A DNA stretch of 64,000 nt, taken from contig CM057144.1 of NCBI GenBank assembly GCA_029964075.1, positions 11,679,281-11,743,280 on the forward strand. The letters are read 5' to 3'. Positions 11,064 through 23,365 of this stretch are shown piece after piece; the stretch's first letter is position 1; each line of letters opens with the position of its first letter. A model generated the notes under the pieces. It had not been told where the DNA came from. It did not search any database and saw nothing but the letters and a program-made list of their open reading frames with translations. This stretch comes from Patiria pectinifera (lineage: Eukaryota; Echinodermata; Asteroidea; Valvatida; Asterinidae). The position numbers and the translations under genes were made by a program.

Positions 11064-14000
11064 TTATGGTTCATCGTCCACTAGATTCACGTCTGTCATT
11101 TCTGCATCCTCAGGCTTCGCGCTCACGGCGACGTGAACCTCAGAGGGCGACCTCAGCTCGTCTCCCTCACTCGCGTCATCCTGCCCGTTGCCAGGTTTAC
11201 CCTGGGGCGCCGGTGGGGGTTCTGTGTCCTCCGGCACGGGGTATTCCTTGATCTTGGTATCCCCGGTGACACGATTCACAAAGCTCATCTGAAGTGATTA
11301 AAATGTAAATCATTTCATATAATTAAAGACACAACAAAAGACAACATCACAGCAACACAGGCGTGGTTTTGAGACCAGAAATTTTAAGACTGAGACACAT
11401 TTTTGGTGATACGCCATTTTAGTTGACCTGATTACCAAATTGTAAGGGCATTGCTTAATTTTTTTTTTTTTTTTTGAAATTTCAGATTTTTTTGCATAAT
11501 CACTTCAGAAAGAAAAGACTGTCGGACAATTTAACCCTAATGCGCCTATCAAATGTTTCCCCCCCCCCCCGGTCGGGATTTGGTCACGTTTTTCATGCCC
11601 TAGGGTGGGGATTTTGGTCACACAAATTACATTGTTAACATTGGCGTACTGCATTGAAAAGGCAATCACTAGTGCGCCCCACGTATGTATGTCGGGGCAT
11701 GGTCGGGGATTGTCACTTGAATTTTGCCAGAGGGGTGGGGAATTTGTCACTTCAAAAGTGACAATCCCACGTCTTGGGTGGTGCAGCTCGGTGGGGGGGG
11801 GGGGAACAATTGATAGGTGCATAACCCCCCAACAGAGTTCATTTGGGTAAAGTACCACATACCACAACATACTACAAAAAGTATGTATGCAGGTAACAAA
11901 TTGAGTGATGTGCCCACTTATATGCTGAAGTACTGCATACTACAGTTTCCTACTAGTAGTATTTTGTAGTTTTAGGTCAGGTTAGGGTTAAAGAACAACT
12001 GCAAAAAAATAGGGGGGGGGGCAAAAATAATGGAAAATGATGAACACACAAACAAAATAAATGGGGAACTTTGTCACTTGTTCCACTTTCGCACAGTAGA
12101 TCAAGCAAAAACAACTCACATACTGAAAGACAATAAATACAACAAAAGCAAGCAGAAAATCAAACTCTTTTTGGTGCACTGTATGCAGATAAATAATGGG
12201 TGGACTTGAGGCTAGAAGAATGAGAACAAAAACCAGGGTCTAGTTCAACCTCGTCCTCAGTGCTTACTTTATTTCCAGCCTGGTTTCCAATAGTAAGCCC
12301 TGGATAGGAAACTTTCTTCCTCTATCCTGATTCGATATCGCAATTGGCTACTAATGGAGTTTTATCGTGTACTTGGGTGTTATTATTCACAACGTACAGT
12401 ACATGTTTTCGCGATCATTCGTCCACGCCTTCTCAAAAATACTAATTTCCTTTCCAATTGTTCATATTAATATGAAATGCGATACTGCATGTTGTCTCGA
12501 GAAGATCGTAACCAGTTTAATTTAAAAAAAATCATGTTTTCGTAACTCACGCCGTGCTCGCGCTGCGACGAATTGACTCGGTTTTTACCCGAGACACCGC
12601 ATACAAAAACAAACGCTAATGTAACGCATATCCAGGCACCAGACTATTCCTCATTTGCATACGTGTTCAAAAATCTTGCACATGCAAATGATCCAATACC
12701 AGGGTGAGAGAGCAGGTAGTGATGGGCGCGTTCTGTTTGACACCCTGGGGACGAGGTTGGGTCCAGTTTCATTAAGAAGCTAAGCAGAATTATATGGGCT
12801 CCGTGCACAAGTACCCCCTCAACGGTAGGAAAGAGAGAGTTGGGGGAGACCACTGGGCCAGACATTTGAACGCACTGCCGATAATGCTTGACGCTCACGC
12901 GACGACGCTATGGCTTTGTGTACATTCAAAACAGAATTAGTAGTGTGTAATTCACACTATACGTGAGTAAACCAGTGCACGCAGGCGGTGTGTCCCCTAA
13001 CTGGAGCTCTCAAAAAGTGGTCAAAAAGCGCCCTCTCTTGTTCACGCACGGAGCCCATTGCTGAGCAGATCTAGATGTTCAGGGAAAACAAAAAACAAAA
13101 ACCCAGAGAAATCGTCACAATTGCTACACACAAGCACCGCACGCAATTTAGCCAGGTAACATATATTTGCTAGGAAAATATTTTCGTTGAGCATATTTCT
13201 TAGGTTAGCATCTTCATGCAATTGGCCCCAGACCATTGTCAGTAGACAGTATAAACTGACAAAAAACAAAAACAATGAGAACAATAATCAAGCCAAGAAA
13301 GAAAAAAAGCTATATGTACTCGTCTACTAGGAACAAAAGGAGTATAAACAAAAAATATTTCGAACAATTAAATCAGGAATTTTCCACTAGTCAATGCATG
13401 CTGCTGATACTAACTGTGAAGTTTTAGATTTTTAAAAATCATATGGAGTGTTTGAGGGGCTTCATGGCCAGCGGGCCCACGTCCTCCAGTTCTGGGGTCT
13501 CGGGCGCGGACACCAAGGGGTACTCCCGGATGGGCTGGTGAATGGAGCGACCCTGGTATGCTGCCTGTCAGGGGAGAAGGGGAGAGATAAAGGGGTGGCC
13601 AGGGGTAAGTGGATGGATGGAGGTTGGATGAAAGGGTGTCATTTTGGATGACAGAGAGGGGTGAGAGGGGTACAGGACAAGAGGTAGGGTGCATGGAAGG
13701 GGCAAGTGGAAGGGTGGAGGTTTGTTCGAGGGGTGTTATTTTGGAATGACAGAGAGGGGTGAGAGGGGTACAGAACAAGAGGTAGGGGTGCATGGGAGGG
13801 GCGAGTGGAAGGGTGGAGGTTTGATCAAAGGGTGTCATTTTGGATGACAGAGAGGGGTGAGAGGGGTACAGGACAAGAGGTAGGGGTGAATGGGAGGGGC
13901 GAGTGGAAGGGTGGAGGTTTGATCAAAGGGTGTCATTTTGGATGACAGAGAGGGGTGAGAGGGGTACAGGACAAGAGGTAGGGGTGCATGGAAGGGGCGA

Positions 14001-17000
14001 GTGGAAGGGTGGAGGTTCATTCAAGGGGTGTCATTTTGGATGAAAGAGAGGGGTAAGAGGGGTAAAGGACAAGAGGTAGGTATGCATAGGAAAAGCGAGT
14101 GGAAGGGGGGCGGTTTTATGACAGAGAGGGGTGAGAGGGGTACAGGACAAGAGGTAGGGGCACATGGGAGGGGCCAGTGGAAGGGTGGAGGTTTGATCAG
14201 AGAGTGTCATTTTGGGTGACAGAGAGGGAGCAAGTGGGGTACAGAAGAGGAGGGTAGGGGTGAGGCAGGGGCGAGTGGATGGGCGGAGGTTGGTTCGAGG
14301 GGTGTTATTTTGGAATGACAGAGAGGGGTGAGGGGTACATGGGAGGGGTGAGTGGAAGGGTGGAGATTTGATAAAATGGAAGCATTTTGGATATAGCAGC
14401 AGGTCCAGAGAGGGGTCAGTGGGGTACAGGTGAGGGGGTTAGGATGCATGGCATGGGTATGTGGATGGGTGGAAGGGGATGGGAGAGGATAGAATTAGGG
14501 GAAGGGGAAAATAAGGTGTGGCAAGGGAATTAAGGAATGGGTAAAGGTACATGGGTTAGGAGCGACGTTGGTACACGCAGAGCACAGTTGGGACAGGTTA
14601 CAAAAAGGGGGTACAGGGAACCAGATTGGTTACGGATGGGTGGGGTTGGTGCAAAGATTTGGGCAGGGTAGAGAGAAAGTGGTGGAAAAGGGATGGACAA
14701 GAACAATCTCAATGAAAACATGGAAATGACTTGAGTTACGTCGACGAGCAAATACAAGAATAGTGAGGACAACAACGACCCCCCAGCTTAAAACCCTGAG
14801 GAAAGTCAAAAACGCATTGATTGGCATAGTCGTGAAGCAGAGTTGTTTGGCTGGGTTAGAGATTAACAAGCTGAATATTAGGCAAAAGCAGTGAATATAA
14901 ACCACGTAAGGTGCGTGAAAAGTTGTACACTGAGTTTAAATCAGTCACCGGTACATTTTTTTTGGGTAGATTTCAAGAGTCTACTTTTAACTATAATGCG
15001 TAGGGCGTTATACCTTGATCTGTGTCCATGACAACCGGCTGCGCGTCTCCCGGTCCATACCGTACACGACGGCGTTGACCAGTCCCTGCAAGGGGGAGGT
15101 CAGTGCGTGGAGAATGACCAAGGCAAAGATGGGATGGCCGGGATTGGCCGCGTTCTGTATTCTGGGAAAAAATGAAGAAGCAGGGTTTAAAAAAAAAAAC
15201 TTTTCCAGCAATCATGAATGGGATTGTATCGTCAAATTTTACCCTAATCTTTTTTACTTTTTCTGGTAAAAAAAAACTCTTAAAATTACCTCAAAAATTA
15301 CTTGACACATTGTTCATTCGCAGTAAATTCATTTAGTGTTTACCAGTGAATTAACTGATTTGAGTGATACCTGTTTATCAATGGAAAGACAGACAGGGCC
15401 AAGTAGATGAAGGGATAGGCTTGCAGCGGTCGGATCTCGGCTTTGAGAATTTGTCGGTTTCTCTCTATCTCAGGTTCGTAAGTTCCCTGCCAACTCTTGA
15501 CCTGGTCAACAGAAGCAAAAATGAAAGAGAAAAGAAACGTCAAAACATTTCACATTTTTGAGTCCCCCACATCCAATTAAACACTAAACAACTCTCACAC
15601 GATTGTCCATAATAACCAATTTTGTTAACCTAATCATAAACTGGCTGGTCAAGACCCCAAGGCCGACCAAGGACATCCTGGGTCGAGCAACTGGGACCGC
15701 CCAGCAAGGCTGACAGGCTCTGGAACCAGGCTACAAACAGCGGACACAGGAGATCAGCGCGACGGACCCCAGATGTCTATGCGGTAGAGTGAGTGAGTGA
15801 GTGAATCATAAACAAATTTACCGACTTAATAATTGACAGATTACCAGTGTTTGTGAATCACACTAGTTTAACTAGCATTACTAGGATTACTAACTTAATG
15901 ATTAACAGATTACCAGTGTTGGGGAATCAAACTAGGTTAACTAGCACTAGTTTATAGTAACTGATGGTTTACCTTTTTGTTGAGAATGAAGATAATGTAA
16001 CTGTACATGATGAACATGGCTATGATGATGATGAAGAGTGGACCGTACCATCTGCAAATAAACATACAAAGAAGTTGATGATTACTGTCAAGTTTTAGTT
16101 CTAGAACTAAAGTTCCAGCTCAAGTTCTAAGGATATTTGCCTCTAAAATTGTGTATATATTTAAGTCGTTCTTATTGGGGCAAAGAGGTATGAAGCCTTC
16201 AATTTGGCTTCTGGACAAAAAAAAAGTATAAATTTAAAAACAAAATAGGCGAGGTCTTACGTGAATGTACACTTGGGAGAAACTTTCCTTCTTTTTATCT
16301 GCAATAAATACTTACGTGAAAAATCGCCAGGCAGTAGATTCTTCTTTAATCCAGCTATGGTAGTGAGAAAATGGAGAGAAAATGGAACAATATTAAACTC
16401 TTGAACGAGAATCACATCCATAACTTGGAATGTCCATCTTTAAAACTTTCTAATTATTTGGAAATGTGCCATGATAACCAACAAAAGACATTCGACACAT
16501 TTTCAGTGGGATCCCTTAGTAGAAGATGAGGAAGAAAAAGGAAGTCGACAGCCTTTGTGAATCTTGAAGGGCCTGTGCAAGTCCAAGAAGAATCGTTTAT
16601 GATTTTTATTTGCTCTATGGGCAATTCCAACATTATGAAAGGAAGTGTGATGTCCATAACAGAGCCAATGTAAAACCATACGGTAGAGCACAGGCCTCAT
16701 GATCGTGAGATTATGGGTTCGAGCCCCGCCGTGGCCATGCGTGTTGTGCCCTTGAGTAAGGCGCTTTACCTCAATTACTTCTCCCAACCCAGGTGTTAAA
16801 TGGGTACCGGCATTATTCAATGCTGGGAAGGGAACAGACTCGCTGCGGAGGAGATTTGGCGATTCCCCCCACAGCAGCATTTCATGGACTCGAGTCTGGC
16901 CCAATCGCTTTGAAAGAGAGATGGGCACTCCGTTCCTGTGAACACAGGTTCGTCCCTTTTATGATATCTACACGTAATTAATGATTCAGAGATATGATCC

Positions 17001-20000
17001 AAAACTCCTAGTCTGTAATCTCCTCGACCACTACTACAGTAGATGATGGATGTATAAGATTTGAAAAATATTTTTCAGGTTTATTCACTGAGCTTTTAGG
17101 CCCAAAAAAAAAAGTCTCCGGTTTCTGGTATGGAGCTTGCCCAAAAAGTGGTGCGGCGACGCGGCTTTTTTTTTTTTTTAACCTGTTTTTTTTGCTTCAA
17201 ATGTATGCTGATGACTGCAAATGGTGCCCGACTAAACTTAGTGCAAATATATGGGAGTCCAGAGAGGCCATATAAAGCTTATTCTCGATCATAACCCCAT
17301 CTAAAAACACGTTAAAATAAGCCATTTGCGTGTTAAATTTGAATAAAATCTGGAACGCTGACTTAATACAATGCTTTGCACGTTTTAACCTAGCATTCTC
17401 CCGACCAAAGAGACTGTTACTATATCACGTGATTCGGGGCAAGCCTTATGCTAGCAACCCCCAGCTCCGGCATGGTCTGGTGTCTTTGTGCCATTCTCAC
17501 CCATTGTGAACGATGTATTGGTGCTGAGCGTCTCTTACGTAACTATGCAAGAGCTTGCCCCGAATCATGTGATTAGCAACAGTGTCTTTGGTCTGGAGAA
17601 TTCACAGTTAAAATGTGCCAAGCATTCTGAGCAAGTCATTGTACCAGACGTTTCTCAAATGTAAATCCCAAAGGGTATAGGTTACACGCAAATGGCTTAT
17701 TGTGCAGCAGCAGGATTCCAGTCAAACCAGTGAGTTTGGCGGTTTTGAGACATCATCTTTTATTGAAAAAAAAAACTTTTTCATTTTGCCGACGCGCATG
17801 GCTACGGCGACGCGCGCGCATACCACAAACCGGAGACTTTTTTTTTTGGCCTTAAAGCTCTTTCAAGGCCCCTATGGAACCTGCTCAGAACTTACCACCA
17901 AGCTCCAGCTGGCCCATAGTTATCTCCGATCAACGGAAGGAGAGATATAGCCAGTGCGACAGTCCAACAGACAATATGGTACAATCTGAAATACAACATA
18001 TAAAGGTGGAACATTAACTTAGTGCAAAAATTTTGAAAAGAAATACTACCATCTGATAAACCCTTTATTCCCTTGGAATTGTTTGCAAGGAAGTTTTCTG
18101 AATCTTTCAAATTTTAAAGCTTTGAAGTTAACCTATGGTATAAATTTAGTAAACCTAATGTCATATGGACCATATTCATGTTGCGGCCGTTTGGATTTTT
18201 TTCCCATTCAAATCAACGTAACCAAAGCGAGGCTGGAAGGAAAAATAGTCTGGTTCCTTTTTGCACAAACAAACATTATCATTCAGTACTGTTATTGGAT
18301 ACAGGGAACATGACTAAAAATGGTGGCAGCATGAGGTCTATTCCTACTGGTCCTGAGCCTGGCACCGTGGTTTTAAATGGTTGATAAAACACCGGCTGGC
18401 TGGTTTTGAACAATTTTCCAGTGTCATATGAAATTTGGACTCCTATTAAATCTGGTCCCTTGTATTGGTTACCCTTTTATATGGAACCCAATCCGGTTTA
18501 AATGTACTTGTTTAAAACCAGCCAAGTGCATATTTATTGCCTTATTCGATGATGAATTTTGTGTGTTTTAAAGTGTGTTTTATCCTTCAAAAGTCGGAAG
18601 TTGATGGCCAAAGTTTGGTTATATTCCGAGGCAATGTAGGAAATTAGTCATGTTATAGCATTCAAAATCCTGCATTCTTCCGCTTCAACTGTAACCTTCG
18701 ATTGTAACACACCGGTATGACGGTTTACAAAAACTTTTATTTCCTGGAACTTGTTTCACCTTGGAGGGTGACCTACGAGCGGTCGAAAAACCCCAAGTCC
18801 TGAATTTACAGGAAGACAACTCAAGGACACAGGAAGTTCACTCACATTTCGTAGCGATCCGTCCGGATCATTTTGACGGTAATCAAGAACAGGTTGATCG
18901 TCAGGCAGGTAACCCATAGCAAGACGGCCCAATCTGCAATGAAATCAATAAACAAATGGCAGTGTATATTTTGCCGGAGACGGCAAACCTTTAGTAAACG
19001 TTAGTTTGCCGGATATGCACTGAACATGCGCAGTTACTGTTTTTTTGTACTTAAACATTTTCCGGTGACAAGTTTTAGTCTGGCTCCATGCCAAAATTAT
19101 CGTTGTTACCTCGTATTCACAAGATGGGATTCAGACCATTTTATAATTTCGGACTTTATTTCCCTTTTAAAAAAATCCTCCAGAGCCACAAATCTGAAAA
19201 AGAAAATGTAATACTCTGCAAAAAATGTTTGAGACATGTTAAAATAATAAAAGAAGAATATTCTTATTTATTTGGGGATGAGAAAAAAAAACTTAAAAAT
19301 GTGGTGCGGTCGGACTCGAACGCGAGTCATCCCGCTTACTAGAGCCTTTGCTTAACCACTACACCAAACGTGCTACACAACTTTTGGTGGGAATTTAATA
19401 CATCTTATAATTCAGCCCTATTTTAAAGAGTACAGCGCCCTCTGTTGATATGGATTGCCGCCGGCAAACCTTTAGTAATCGTTAGTTTGCCGTCATTACC
19501 TCCGGCAAAATATCCACTATCTAAACAAATCAATGAAATAAATAAAACACCTTTAAAGGGAAATGTACAACATTTGCTTTTGCTGCAATTTTCAGAAATA
19601 AATGGATTTGGAGGATTAGTATCTTATGGCAAATATTGTTAAATTGACTTGTTTCACATTTTGGGCTTGTACATGCTGGGAAAACCAAGAAAACCAATCA
19701 TATTCTTGTAGTCTGGTCCCCCACTGAAAATGAGACAGAGCAATTTGTAGACTTTGGGGAATTGTAAGGTCAGAAAATTAGTCCAGCAGGCTTGTACATC
19801 TTCACAGGTGTGTGATCAATTGCAAAGAAAATGCGGAATAACTAAATATGAAAAATTAGGAGCAGTTTTTGAAAATAAGCCAGTTTTTTTCCAATGCTGG
19901 ACAGCTGACCAGTGTTGAAAAAATACAACTTTTCTTGAAAATGTCAGCACACCAGGAGCCACAATTTTACAGGATGCTTTAGACTGTCATTCCTAACAAT

Positions 20001-22423
20001 CCAGTAAGGTATTTTGTGATAACTTGATCATTTCGTTTTTTGATGTTTGCAAATGTTGTATCTTCCCTTTAAATAGACCCCAACAATAATAGATTTTTTT
20101 TTTACGATTAAAATGAAATGTTTACGTCAATATTCCGTAACTCTGATAAGATTTTTTTTGTTTTGAAGTGTTGAAACAGAATTTCTTACCCCAGAACGAC
20201 AGCCAGAAAGCCTCGAAGTCACACAACGGACCGTCTGGCTGCACATTGGCCTGCATAATCAAAGGATAATCATTGCAAATTTTTACTTAACGGTTTACAA
20301 GTTTACAAGTCTTTTAAAGCCCAACTCCTTCGCCGTTATTTTTGTTTCTTGAAACCTTCCACACCACTGTGTACAATGTAGAATCAAGAAGCGCATTCTT
20401 CGCATTTAAAAACTATCACTAGATCAAACATTTTGTGAAAGTAAAAGTGGTGGGCCCTACTTTCCCCCCCGAGTCCCACAAATATTTTCAAAGCCCCCTG
20501 AAAGATTTGAAGGACCTGAGAAGTTTAGGTAACTGATAGGGCCGTCCAATTTCAAATAATTTAGTATTTGATTACTCGAAACTGCGTTGGACCGAATATT
20601 CGAATGTTTAAAACTGCCAGCTGCAACTGCATGCTGCACCAGTAAAAAGTTCCACGAAGAGTTTGCCGGTTAAATTTGCGTGTGGGGATCGATGTGGGGC
20701 ACTGGAGTGTTTTGCACTAAGTATTTTATAACCGTAAAAGGGCTTTAACCTGCTAAAAGGATGTGAACAATGAATCGCTGTCGACAAAAAAGTTACAGTC
20801 AACAAAAAAGTGGCACCTGACAATAAAGCACTGCAACTTTACGATAAATAACATCACAGTCTTGTGTATGTGAGTAGTTTTTAATTGTTGAATATTCAAA
20901 CCGGCAAAAAGTTATTCAAGTATTCAGTTCATGATCGAATATTCAACTTTTCAATATATTGGAAAATTAGGGCAGGATAAATTTCATGGTTATGATTTCA
21001 AACATAACATTTCTAATAATGGAATTAAAAAAACAATTAAGGTAGAAACCAACCATTAAATACGCTGTGCTATCAAAGAACGCTGCAATTGTTAGGTACA
21101 GGATCAGCCGCTGTACAAAAACCACATGCTTCTTGAACAGCCAGATGACTCCTATCATAAACAAACTGCGAAGGAAAATAAAGAAAAAAAGAGGTGGATG
21201 CGATCAGGTAACAAGAAACAATGCCAGACATTTGATCACTGCTCTCTCAAAGTTCTTGGTTCTTGGTTGGTTCTTCTCCTAAATACTCCACGTGGGAGTT
21301 TATACAGGAGGCCAGAATCACCGGGCCAAACCCCTTCTCTTAGCGATAAGTGTTACTGGGTTCTTTTACGTGCATTTATGCAACACACGGGACCTACGGC
21401 TTAACGTCCCATCCGAAGGACGAAGCAATAATGGTTAAGTGCCTTGCTTAAGAGCACAAGTGTCCGCCGGCGGGCTCGAACCCACGTCACTGTTGCCTCT
21501 GAAACACCAGAACGTGAGTCAACTCTCATTAACATCACAAAACATTAAAACTATGGTGATATTGATGCTTATCCTGCTTATTGACTTATGTTAATTTTGC
21601 AGTATGGATTTGCTTTTGAACCAAAACGGCAAAAACAAATATGGAAAGAATGTTGCATCCTGACGCCTCTTTTTTTATCATACATTAATTCTCTCAATGA
21701 AGGTCAGTCATTGCAAAAATGTTGAAAGACATGAATCTGGGACTGAGAAACATTTCCGATTTTGTCACTTTGAAAATACTTTTTCAAAATACTTTAAAAA
21801 TGTACTAAATTCTCCATAGACTTTGTACACAACCAAATAAATGACACCAGGATACTTTTAGTACATGTACATCCCAAAATATTGCAGCTATTTCAAAATT
21901 TATTGCAGTCAGCTTTTTTTTTAATTTCCCTTTTTTTTTACTCACCATCCTATTAGTGACAATGATGCCATTGCCTTTTTGACTCCAACGACTGCATCCT
22001 GCAAATGAAAAATGACAAATTAACTGAAATCCAGGAAATAAATCAGTCATAAAAAAATAATACTTTTCATCAATCATTCAATAAATTTAAAACTCAGAAA
22101 CATTTTATTGTCCATTTCATTAGCATTAATTAGAGAACCCTTGACAAGCATTCTGTTAAAAAATTCCATGGACAAAATGATTCATCATTAATCAAGGTTA
22201 CTCAAGCATGTCAAACAGAACACAAAAAACGCACTGTCAAGTGGCGTGGCCGTCATGGCCGTGGTGCACAAAAAAAACAGTGCTTTTTTCAACCTACACA
22301 TTTTGCCTGATCGCCATCGAATAATGTACAAGCTATCCCGGCTTGATCAGTTGGTGTAACCACGCCATTCCCGACATCAGAAGTAAAATTCTCCCCTCCA
22401 AAATCGGCACCATCTGTCGCCAT
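11064..22423 (-). CDS. Seven-transmembrane receptor, Dictyostelium cAMP-receptor-like family, long-tail form
   Basis: Ten shared exons on the minus strand: 22423-22298, 21998-21946, 21165-21054, 20250-20190, 18933-18846, 17985-17896, 16354-16316, 16051-15973, 15501-15371 and 15161-15014. All phases agree, giving 309 residues; the last exon 11288-11064 adds 74 (383 total). Seven hydrophobic segments are visible, for example ASLSLIGCLFMIGVIWLF (TM1), WAVLLWVTCLTINLFLI (TM3), GPLFIIIIAMFIMYSYIIF (TM5) and a last segment ending LQGLVNAVVYGMD. A Cys before TM3 (PLCDFEAFW) and another in the second outer loop (GAWCWIKEE) could form the usual disulphide. LFKKHVVFVQRLILYLT and SPLQGLVNAVVYG are family signatures. 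Animal members exist but their ligands are unknown, so cAMP binding should not be assumed. It would act in the plasma membrane through G proteins. The long tail has an acidic, Pro-rich end with TDVNLVDDEP. Confidence 0.85.
11537..11830. repeat. Inverted-repeat element with poly-C/poly-G arms
   Basis: The left end GCGCCTATCAAATGTTTCCC runs into a C-run. The right end is a G-run followed by AACAATTGATAGGTGC, inverted. In between, GTGGGGATTTTGGTCAC-type phrases recur in both orientations. It lies in the receptor's last intron. No coding signal was seen. Confidence 0.6.
12246..12759. mobile_element. MITE family D, copy 1
   Basis: The element starts CAACCTCGTCCTCAGTG and ends CACCCTGGGGACGAGGTTG, so its ends are inverted. 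The whole of it reappears in the opposite orientation at 35644-36158, including the AATATGAAATGCGATACTGC and GCAAATGATCCAATACCAGG blocks. It is non-coding and lies in a receptor intron. Confidence 0.85.
13439..13564 (-). CDS. Alternative last exon of the receptor (short-tail form)
   Basis: On the minus strand an acceptor (CTGACAG|GCAGC) is followed in the same phase as the exon ending at 15014 by 41 codons and a TGA at 13441-13439. Using this exon gives a receptor of about 350 residues with the tail PIREYPLVSAPETPELED and ending KPLKHSI. The other last exon at 11288-11064 also has a phase-0 acceptor and its own stop. The two share an EYP-centred motif, IREYPL here and IKEYPV there. They look like alternative terminal exons, perhaps from an old duplication. 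Serines and threonines in both tails could serve receptor phosphorylation. Confidence 0.75.
   Translation of the reverse strand, partial: AAYQGRSIHQPIREYPLVSAPETPELEDVGPLAMKPLKHSI
13600..14450. repeat. Minisatellite of about 100 bp units in the receptor gene
   Basis: About eight copies of a G-rich unit begin with GTGTCATTTTGGATGACAGA near 13627, 13735, 13837, 13935, 14030, 14205 and 14305. Each continues through GAGAGGGGTACAGGACAAGA and GGTGGAGGTTTGATCAAAGG. One copy near 14110 is shortened. The array begins about 40 bp from the short-tail exon acceptor, on the upstream side of that exon. The strand is strongly G-rich, so the receptor pre-mRNA carries it as a C-rich tract. The proline-rich minus-strand open frames here are repeat artefacts. 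Confidence 0.88.
16668..16960 (+). mobile_element. tRNA-derived SINE
   Basis: The head resembles a tRNA: CGGTAGAGCACAGG acts as an A box and GGGTTCGAGCCCC as a B box. The body follows with GTGTTGTGCCCTTGAGTAAG and GGTGTTAAATGGGTACCGGC. The same body recurs in the SINEs at 23959 and 51072. It lies in a receptor intron. Confidence 0.78.
17094..17858. mobile_element. Family E element carrying a nested insertion
   Basis: The left end is AGGCCCAAAAAAAAAAGTCT and the right end is its inverse, GACTTTTTTTTTTGGCCT. It contains GTCTCCGGTTTCTGGT and CCGACGCGCATGGCTACGGC. It is the inverted equivalent of 37221-37600, but 384 bp longer because of the insertion at 17317-17700. Its right end is under 40 bp from the donor of the receptor exon at 17896-17985. 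Confidence 0.8.
17317..17700. mobile_element. MITE inserted inside family E element
   Basis: Perfect 17 bp terminal inverted repeats, ATAAGCCATTTGCGTGT and ACACGCAAATGGCTTAT, bound 384 bp. Internal blocks are also inverted, for example GATTCGGGGCAAGC versus GCTTGCCCCGAATC. The matching family E copy at 37 kb lacks this block and reads straight through, so both boundaries are confirmed. Confidence 0.88.
18966..19512. mobile_element. Inverted-repeat element with stem-loop ends and a tRNA-like core
   Basis: The outer ends ATTTTGCCGGAG and CTCCGGCAAAAT are inverted. Each end also contains its own stem-loop, CCGGCAAAC, TTTAGTAA, CGTTAGTTTGCCG. Inside, read on the minus strand, 19380-19310 resembles a tRNA (GGTGTAGTGGTTAAGC as A box, GTTCGAGTCC as B box). 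The stems are too poor for a working tRNA. It lies in a receptor intron. Confidence 0.65.
19553..20072. mobile_element. MITE family C, diverged copy
   Basis: The ends TTAAAGGGAAATGTACAAC and TGTTGTATCTTCCCTTTAA match the family C consensus. The order of internal blocks is that of the minus orientation (AATTTTCAGAAATAAATGG early, ATGCTTTAGACTGTCATT late). The central palindrome has decayed. It lies in a receptor intron. Confidence 0.8.
21275..21535 (-). mobile_element. tRNA-derived SINE, minus orientation
   Basis: On the minus strand the B-box region GTGGGTTCGAGCCCG is followed by GCAAGGCACTTAACCATTAT and then by GGATGGGACGTTAAGCCGTA and CACGTAAAAGAACCCAGTAA. That second block resembles a central domain shared by SINEs of many invertebrates. 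It lies in a receptor intron. Confidence 0.75.
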
Positions 22424-22650
22424 CCTCACTCTAGATCCTAGCCGGCCTACTAGTCTCCTTTTGGCCTAGCTCTTTTATTAACCGGCTCGGTTTTGTTGAT
22501 TAATTGTCACTGGTTGCTTCCGTGAGAAACCTGTTTAAATTCCGTAGGACACCAGCGAAATCCTGACCTTTGACACAATTCAAGATGGCGACCTCCATGC
22601 TAGATTTTTTTATTTGGTGAATCGTAGGTAATTTTTCTTTGATTTCTTCG
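22424..22650. promoter_or_regulatory. Likely bidirectional promoter between the receptor and CWC15
   Basis: The receptor ATG at 22423 (minus) and the probable 5' untranslated exon of CWC15 (plus) face away from each other across this short stretch. CAAGATGGCGACC at 22582-22594 resembles the YY1 site found at the starts of many housekeeping genes. A donor-like GTAGGTAA at 22626 and an acceptor at about 23436 (CTACTACAG) would give CWC15 a spliced leader. No TATA box is evident. Start sites are inferred. Confidence 0.45.
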
Positions 22651-23164
22651 GGTAATGAGTAAGTATTTTATTCCATAGACTTGGGTTACTAATATTTGTT
22701 ACTTAGAGAAACACACACGGGTATCATTAGTTGATTTAGCGTTTAAAAAAGGTAACAAAATTGGTGATGATTGTACCGACAGTTTGGTTGCAGTATATCA
22801 CGCGTTGTAAGAATTTAGAGGGCGCCCTTCTGCTTCCATGTACATTGTACAATTAAATGTGTGCGCCCAAAGATTGCCACAAAAAAACTGAACATTTGTT
22901 ACAACTGGGAAGAATTCCATATACAGACGTCACTAATTTTTCCCGGCAATGACCCATCAGCTATCAGAAAGTGAAAACATGTCCTAAACTTGGGAAAATA
23001 TTGAAGCATTTAGTGAGAAAACACTTTGAATTTTTCAGACCAGTCTCATACATATATAGTGTAGGGTTTTTACACAGGGTGTCAAGTGACATCCGTATAT
23101 ATAATTCTTTCCAGCAACTTCCTGAAATTTTGACTAAATGAGCCAGATGTAGACCCAGTATTAA

Positions 23165-23365
23165 CTGGGGTGCTAGAACTCCTTATTTTGAAAAATTGTC
23201 ATGTTTGTCTTAGGTCAGTCATACTAGCGCCTCCACTTGCCCAGATCGAACAAATCATAAGTGTACTACTAGTTTGTAAAAATACTGGATTACAGTTCTG
23301 ATTTGTTTGAACTGGGGCGCTGGTACGACTGACCAAAGACAAATTTGAAAAAGAGTTCCAGAGTC
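23165..23365. mobile_element. Small foldback element in the CWC15 leader intron
   Basis: The left arm includes AGAACTCCTTATTTTGAAAA, TGTCTTAGGTCAGTCA and AGCGCCTCC. The right arm returns these inverted as GGGGCGCTGGTACGACTGAC, CAAAGACAAATTTG and AAAGAGTTCC. The centre is near 23265. Confidence 0.65.

Noticed and set aside
13410-14449. Proline-rich minus-strand frames that could suggest a repetitive protein
   Set aside because: They come from the 100 bp minisatellite. Only 13439-13564 has a supported acceptor in the correct phase and is annotated as an exon.
19310-19380. Possible tRNA gene on the minus strand
   Set aside because: A and B boxes are present but the T stem and acceptor stem do not pair. 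It is a tRNA-derived core of a mobile element.
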